Positions 46,540-64,000 of a stretch of 64,000 nt of DNA are shown piece after piece; the stretch's first letter is position 1, and every line of letters begins with the position of its first letter. The DNA is from Prinia subflava. Taxonomy: Eukaryota; Chordata; Aves; Passeriformes; Cisticolidae. Location: assembly GCF_021018805.1 (NCBI RefSeq), contig NC_086283.1:12289162-12353161 (forward strand), in the 5' to 3' direction. A program made the translations under genes and the position numbers. The notes below the pieces were generated by a model, which was not told the origin of the DNA, searched no databases, and worked only from the letters and a program-made list of their open reading frames with translations.

Positions 46540-46608
46540 TAGCTATATATACATGTATATATATATACACATACCTGTGCGTATATATGTATATATATAT
46601 ATGTATGA
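46540..46608 (+). repeat. (TA)n-rich microsatellite, hairpin-forming
   Basis: Alternating TA with ACAC and GTGC interruptions. The two halves are inverted relative to each other around about 46,575, so the RNA could fold on itself. It lies inside the GRID2 3' UTR. Confidence 0.8.
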
Positions 46609-46839
46609 GATACTAATTTATTTAACACAACAGAGGCTTCTGCCATATGATACAGGTTACTGTACATAAGAAAAACTTTTATCACTGTACAATCACGTAA
46701 AGGTCATATGCACTGTTGCAGTGCAAAAGTAGATTTAACTGTAGTCTGTACTGGCATAGTAATGGCTTCTTGTCATCTTACAAAATTGCATTCTTGTATT
46801 ATGGGGCCTGAATGATCTTTGAACTTCATTTGTTTTCCT

Positions 46840-46985
46840 TTTTTGTGGTGGTTTGTGGGGGGGTTTTTTGTTTTGTTTGTTTGTGTTTTGTTTTTTGTTT
46901 TCTGGTTTTTTTTGGTTTTTTTCTTTTTTTTCCTTTTTTTTTTTTTTTTTGTCTTTTTGCCCTTTTTTTTAAATTTTCCATTTTT
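46840..46985 (+). repeat. T/G-rich low-complexity arm in GRID2 3' UTR
   Basis: T runs with single or grouped G (GTTTGTTTG, GGTTTTTTTTGG), ending in a T18 run. In the transcript it reads as A/C-rich. It is complementary in composition and partly in sequence to the arm at 47,360-47,575. Confidence 0.85.
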
Positions 46986-47359
46986 TAAACTGCAGGGTTT
47001 GCCTTTGGTCCACAGTTAAAAGGACACACAGCAGTGGAGCGCTGACTGGATGCAGCAGAGTACATGAAAAATACTTCAGTTATTGCAATTGTAGTAAAAA
47101 AAGGTGGTGAGGGAGGAGGAGCGAATGCCCTTCTGTAAAGTAATCCTCAGGGTTTTCCTATGCATGAATTGCTGCTTGTTTCCTATATTTAAAGTATATT
47201 AAAAGCTTGAAGTAACCAAAACCTAACATGGTGATAAAGCAAAGAATAAGTGATTCAAGTAGGAGAGAGAATAAGGGGAGGCAGAAGAGACCAGACTGAA
47301 AAAGCAGAGAAGAGGAGGAGGAAGAGTTGCTACTGATAATTCTGATTCTTAAATAAAGA

Positions 47360-47575
47360 GAAAAACCCCCAAAACAATCCCTGAACAGAAAATAACCCCC
47401 AAAGAAAAATAACAAACCAAAAAACCCAAAAAAACCAAAAACCAAAACCAAAACAAACAAAACAAAACAAAAAACCCAAAACAAACAAACAAAAAACACA
47501 CAAAAAACCAAACCAAAACAAAAAAACCCCACAAAAACCAAAACCAACCCCAAACCACAACCCTCAAAACCAAAA
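47360..47575 (+). repeat. A/C-rich low-complexity arm in GRID2 3' UTR
   Basis: A runs with CC and C interruptions (AAACCAAAACC, AAACAAACAAAC). In the transcript it reads as U/G-rich. The 131-codon minus-strand frame over it is an artefact of composition. Confidence 0.85.
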
Positions 47576-47683
47576 AATAAGGAAAAGAAGAAAGGTTACA
47601 TCCATGTTAGTCCCACAATATTACATTTGCTCCTTGTAAAAGGAGTCCTAAATAAGAAACAGTGAAGAAACTTGTTCTGTTGC

Positions 47684-48136
<453 letters not shown>

Positions 48137-50154
48137 TCACCATTGCCATTTGTGCTGGGCTGAAGTTTCACAAGGCGATCAGCACTGCTTGGGGAGCACA
48201 AGGCACAATTAAGTAGAGCTGGCTCTTAGCTGACGGTGTCCTGAATGTCACCAGCGAACTCCCCCACTGCCTGAAACCAGGTGGGCAAAGCCGAACTGAG
48301 GCAGACCCTTACACCACAGCTACCTTCAGACCCTGGATCCAAACAACAAAACTCAAAGAACCACTGGTAGATTTTCAGGAAAAGGCAAGCTCGGAGCTAG
48401 GTAAGTTAGATTAGCAACAGCTGAATAAAAAGTAAACTGCATAATCTCAAAGGCCTGGAATGATGCCAGTTCTTCAACTCCACAATGAGAACTAAATTTG
48501 GATGTCAACATGGGAGGCTCTGAGGGATCAGGTTGCCATCTTTGTCATGCTCTCAGGGTTTCAGGAAGGGCTAGAAACTTCTCAGGTTGCTTTTTGCCTT
48601 TATAATGTAAATTGTGATATAGAAAAGCTGAACATACAGAGAAAAACCCAAGCACTGGTGACTCACTGACATCGCACAGAAAGGAGTACACCAGGCAATT
48701 TTAAATTACAATGCCAACAGAGGGATTAATTATCTCCTTACCTACAAGGAAGCAATTCCATCTATTCTGATGGAATTATACTTCTGTGGGTGAGAAGAGA
48801 AGGCAGCCTGATGTATTTATTATATCATCACTTCTCTTACCTCAGTCCCTTTTCCTTCTTAAATCTCTCTTCCCAGAGAATGCAATTAAACAGGTTTGTT
48901 GGTTATAATTGAGAATTTAAATGCATAGAAGTTAAAAAAGAGGAGAAAGCCCTAGGTGACCCAATAAATCACCTGTGTTGTACATACATATTTCTGCTGA
49001 ACTGCAATGCTTAATTCAAAGCAGCATTAAGTACACACACACAGAGATATTCCCTCAGTCTAAGTAGTGCAGCTCATTCAGAAAAAAAATCAATTTCAAC
49101 TAACCTTAAAATTTACCTTAATCTCTGTGAAATTTACTGGCTCTTCCAGGCCACTAGAAATATCTCATACTCTAGGACCTCACAGAGGATAATTAGGCAG
49201 CCGATAGATGTGCACTGATGACTTCCAGCCTTGATTACTGAAATTCATTGACTGGCTTGATCCAGAGCTCCCTGAATCAATGGCAAAACTCCTAGTATAT
49301 CGAATGGGCTTGTGATCCCTCTTTTCTCTAGGAATGAAGTCAAGCACTCTGAAAAAGTCCACACCTAGAACAAACTGCAGGAGTTCATCTATTTAGCAGA
49401 ATGGATCATTGAACATTTGCGCTGGCACCATGCCGAACACAGAGCCCAAATGGAAGGAGACTGAGAGGCCAGCTTCCCTCCAGGACTGCACCCTCCGAGG
49501 GCAGGGACAGGGAGACAAACCAGGGAAAAAGGGGAAGGGAACAGAGCATCAGGGATCTCCCAGGGACTGGATGATCACTGACCACAAGGGCTTTGGTTTG
49601 AGCTCACCATGGGAAGGAAAAAATGCAGTGCTCATTTCTCGGACTCAGCTTTCTGTCTATTGTTTATTCACAGGTGGACATAGACATGGATGCACATAAC
49701 AACCACACAGGTGACATCAAATCCAAACGCATTCACCAAACGCTATCTCCTAAAAAATTTAGAGCTGCATATGGATGCAGGAGAACTGGGACCACATCAG
49801 AAGCTAAAGAAATATACAGAGGCTCGATTAGGGTGTGCAAGTCATGACTATGTCTCTGAGGGACAGGCCTAAATATTCTCCTTTTTTTTTCTGATTTGTT
49901 TTTGTTTGTTTTTAATTTTGAAAAAAAATCAAACATACAAATACTTTGTAATTTAAAATGCCAATTGGGAAAATATTGGAATTTCATAGTTTCTGAGCCT
50001 CTAAGAGTAACTCAAAATAGTCCTCTTTCTTTTACAGAGATGCATTTGGGGCTAGGGTCAGACCAGTGAAAATATATAAGCGGTGATAATCTCCCATGCT
50101 TAGCCCACAACCCAATCTCCACCCAATTGATACACCAAAATGAGACCCACTCAC

Positions 50155-50522
50155 AGTAAGATTGTGCATATCTCCATAATATGATCTTTCCTCTTCTGTC
50201 TTGTGTGATCAGTAGTGAAATATTCAGCAGTTTTCACATTTAAATTATCATCAGGCTTCAGAGTCAACATCCCATTGAGATTACTGGGGCGGTTCATACT
50301 TCTCTCAGAGCTACTGTTTAAGGCTGTCTGCAGACTCAGGCAGACATCAGTGAATGGGTTACTTCTGGCACGCGACCGAAATGTTATCTTCGCAACCATT
50401 AGACAATTTTTTTCAGTATAAATGCTTGCATTCTGGAGCACAAGATGGCAGCCACCAGGAAAAAGGGTTGGCTTGCTGACCACAAACTGGCCCAATCTGA
50501 CCCCCGATTCTGGACTAGTGGC
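50155..50522 (-). other. Possible cryptic exon in GRID2 last intron
   Basis: A 368-base segment lies inside a continuous minus-strand open frame (50,151-50,645). Its upstream edge is TTGGCTCTTCCAG, an acceptor-like sequence with a pyrimidine-rich stretch before it. Its downstream edge is CT followed by the consensus donor GTGAGTG. The peptide has no domain I recognise (it includes PTLFPGGCHLVLQNAS and RSNPFTDVCLSLQTALN). Length is not a multiple of three, so inclusion would shift the GRID2 frame and remove the PDZ-binding tail. May be chance. Confidence 0.25.
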
Positions 50523-51151
50523 CTGGAAGAGCCAATGGATTTCATGGAAGCTAAAATGAATTTTAAGAAAGTTAGTTAAGATGTATTTCTTCGCTGAATG
50601 ACCCCCACATATGGGATAATGGGGACATTCAGCACATATGTCCATGTTAAACTCAGTTTTGAGCCAAGCTTTTCAATTTGACATTGAGATGAGCGTTTAA
50701 GTGCTAAGCTAATGACTGTAAAATAAACATCAAGGAGGCCAAATTATACCATTTGTGGAAAGTACACACTTGAATTTCTCAGCATTTGAAAATTGAAATA
50801 GAAAATTTTATACTTGTATAAAATATCTGTGTTGGTGGTTTTTTCTTCTCCTTTGTTATTGATTTTCATGTTTTGTACCAGGTAGATATAAAGTATGAAG
50901 TTCCGAAACTTTGGGTAAACAACAATCAAGTAAATTTTAGTGTTTTAAAATAATTTACCAGGTGAAACTACATGGTTTCCATTCCTGAGAAACCCAATTT
51001 AAAGACTAGAGATTCCTTTTTTTTTTCCTTTTTAATAATGGTCCGGTCCAGATCTTGAACAAAAAAAGAAAAAAAAAGAAAAAAAAGAAAAAAAACAACT
51101 TGGGAATTAAAACAGGCAAGAAAAGATTAAATGTATTTTAACATCAGTGCC

Positions 51152-51201
51152 AATGTTGTCTAATTAGGTGTGTAATTAATCCTGCCTGATTAGACAACAT
51201 T
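51152..51201. repeat. Inverted repeat, 17-bp stem and 16-base loop
   Basis: Left arm AATGTTGTCTAATTAGG (51,152-51,168) and right arm CCTGATTAGACAACATT (51,185-51,201) are complementary at 16 of 17 positions, the exception being a possible G-U wobble. The loop contains TAATTAAT. Could be a hairpin RNA, a paired homeodomain site or a small palindromic transposon remnant. Confidence 0.75.
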
Positions 51202-52139
51202 AGATTAGCAGGAATAAACACAATGGAGAAAGTGCAGAGAAGGCAAGACCACTGCACACAAATTAACAGCAATACCCCACAAGCTACACAGATGTGCCTA
51301 AACTACACAGACAGAAAAGCTATATGTAATAGTGCTACATTAAAGCTCATATTTAGGTCTAGCTTTGGGTGTTGCTTCCAAAGATATTTTAATAAATAAT
51401 TTTGTCCCTAATTTCTTTTTAGCATTTTGTAGAGGTAAAAAACTTATTTATGAATATAAGAAATTTGGTGCAAAGTTGCACAAGGCTCAGATGGCTGGTA
51501 GAGGAACAGGTAAATTACCACAGGAAGGAAAGCATTACACATGCACAGAAGCAAATTCATCTCAGGTGTAAAATAACGTATTTCTCTGTGGCATGTGTAT
51601 AAGATTTTCTGAAACGAGCCTATAGCAGGTTTCAGAAATAAGTCTGGCCTAAACCTGAAAAAATCTAATGTAGTCTTGCTTCCCTGGACTTCAGATGAAA
51701 TAACAAGAACGGAGGTTCATGGAAATCTCAGGAGCTTATGTCTGAAAATGGGGACAAGCTTATTCAAGAAGCTAACAGCTGATTAAAAGGGTAAAATTTG
51801 CAAATGTATTTTATAAGACTCAGCCACTGAGCTTAGGGGATGTGTTTTTCAAGAAGAAGCCAAGACACCTAGTGAGAATTAGCGGTCATCAATGGGAACA
51901 ATGAACTAAATATTGATGTATTAATAATGTACTATTCTACAAGTAACAATTCTGTTTTACTCAGAATAGTTGCATATTTATACATCATCAATATACATTT
52001 ATTTTTATTCAAGCTTTTCTAGAAAGAATAGCTAAAAAGATTTTGAGGAACATCATTTACCTTGAAAAATCAGGAAGCTAATAAAGTATCTCTGATCCCC
52101 ACCCTCTCTAGTGCTATAAAGTCAAGGCAGCAATCTTTA

Positions 52140-64000
<11,861 letters not shown>

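Larger units (their letters stand above)
45181..47683 (-). other. GRID2: GRID2 3' untranslated region
   Basis: Sequence between the GRID2 stop codon and candidate poly(A) signals at 46,501-46,506 and 45,197-45,202. It is AT-rich, with a TA-rich hairpin-forming repeat (46,540-46,608) and two opposing low-complexity arms (46,840-46,985 and 47,360-47,575). Length is 1.2 or 2.5 kb depending on which signal is used. Extent is inferred. Confidence 0.6.

Noticed and set aside
47158..47573. Phe/Val/Gly/Trp-rich minus-strand frames downstream of GRID2
   Set aside because: Translation of the A/C-rich low-complexity arm in the GRID2 3' UTR; no real membrane protein.

Overview
This window is vertebrate nuclear DNA, almost certainly from a bird. 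It has two recognisable protein-coding loci, both on the minus strand. The bird call rests on several degraded CR1 LINE fragments with the typical avian 3' end, a solo LTR of a kind familiar from bird genomes, a compact GRID2-ATOH1 interval and a very GC-rich ATOH1. A songbird is plausible but not proven.

Layout. Positions 1-24,500 are mostly gene-poor, AT-rich sequence downstream of ATOH1. They hold four CR1 remnants (one with a reverse-transcriptase segment), long homopolymers, a 668-bp almost pure polypurine tract abutting a small CpG-rich block, and two plus-strand segments that look like decayed exons of a fibronectin type III (FN3) gene. Positions 24,560-30,310 form a long GC/CpG-rich field without a convincing gene. 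At about 3.4-3.5 kb 3' of ATOH1 it contains an E-box/SOX/homeodomain motif cluster, where the known mammalian ATOH1 autoregulatory enhancer lies. A second AT-rich block with a SOX-OCT-like site is at 28.4-28.9 kb.

ATOH1 is a single-exon proneural bHLH gene (31,291-32,160). It has a roughly 1-kb 3' UTR with one clear poly(A) signal and a CpG-island promoter carrying two CCAAT boxes, a G-quadruplex-prone run and a GC-rich minisatellite. From 33 to 45 kb is the ATOH1-GRID2 intergenic region, with a solo LTR and an orphan CpG island near 39 kb.

From about 45.2 kb to the window end is the 3' part of GRID2 (glutamate receptor delta-2): a long 3' UTR, the last coding exon (47,684-48,106), a 4.1-kb intron, the penultimate exon (52,182-52,422) and more than 11 kb of the next intron. 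Transcription runs from high to low coordinates, so GRID2 lies upstream of ATOH1 in the same orientation, as in mammals. The two genes share a cerebellar context: ATOH1 specifies granule-cell precursors, and GRID2 acts at parallel fibre-Purkinje synapses formed by their descendants. Nothing in the sequence shows that they are co-regulated.

Most other open frames are chance frames in GC-rich DNA or low-complexity runs and are not annotated as genes.
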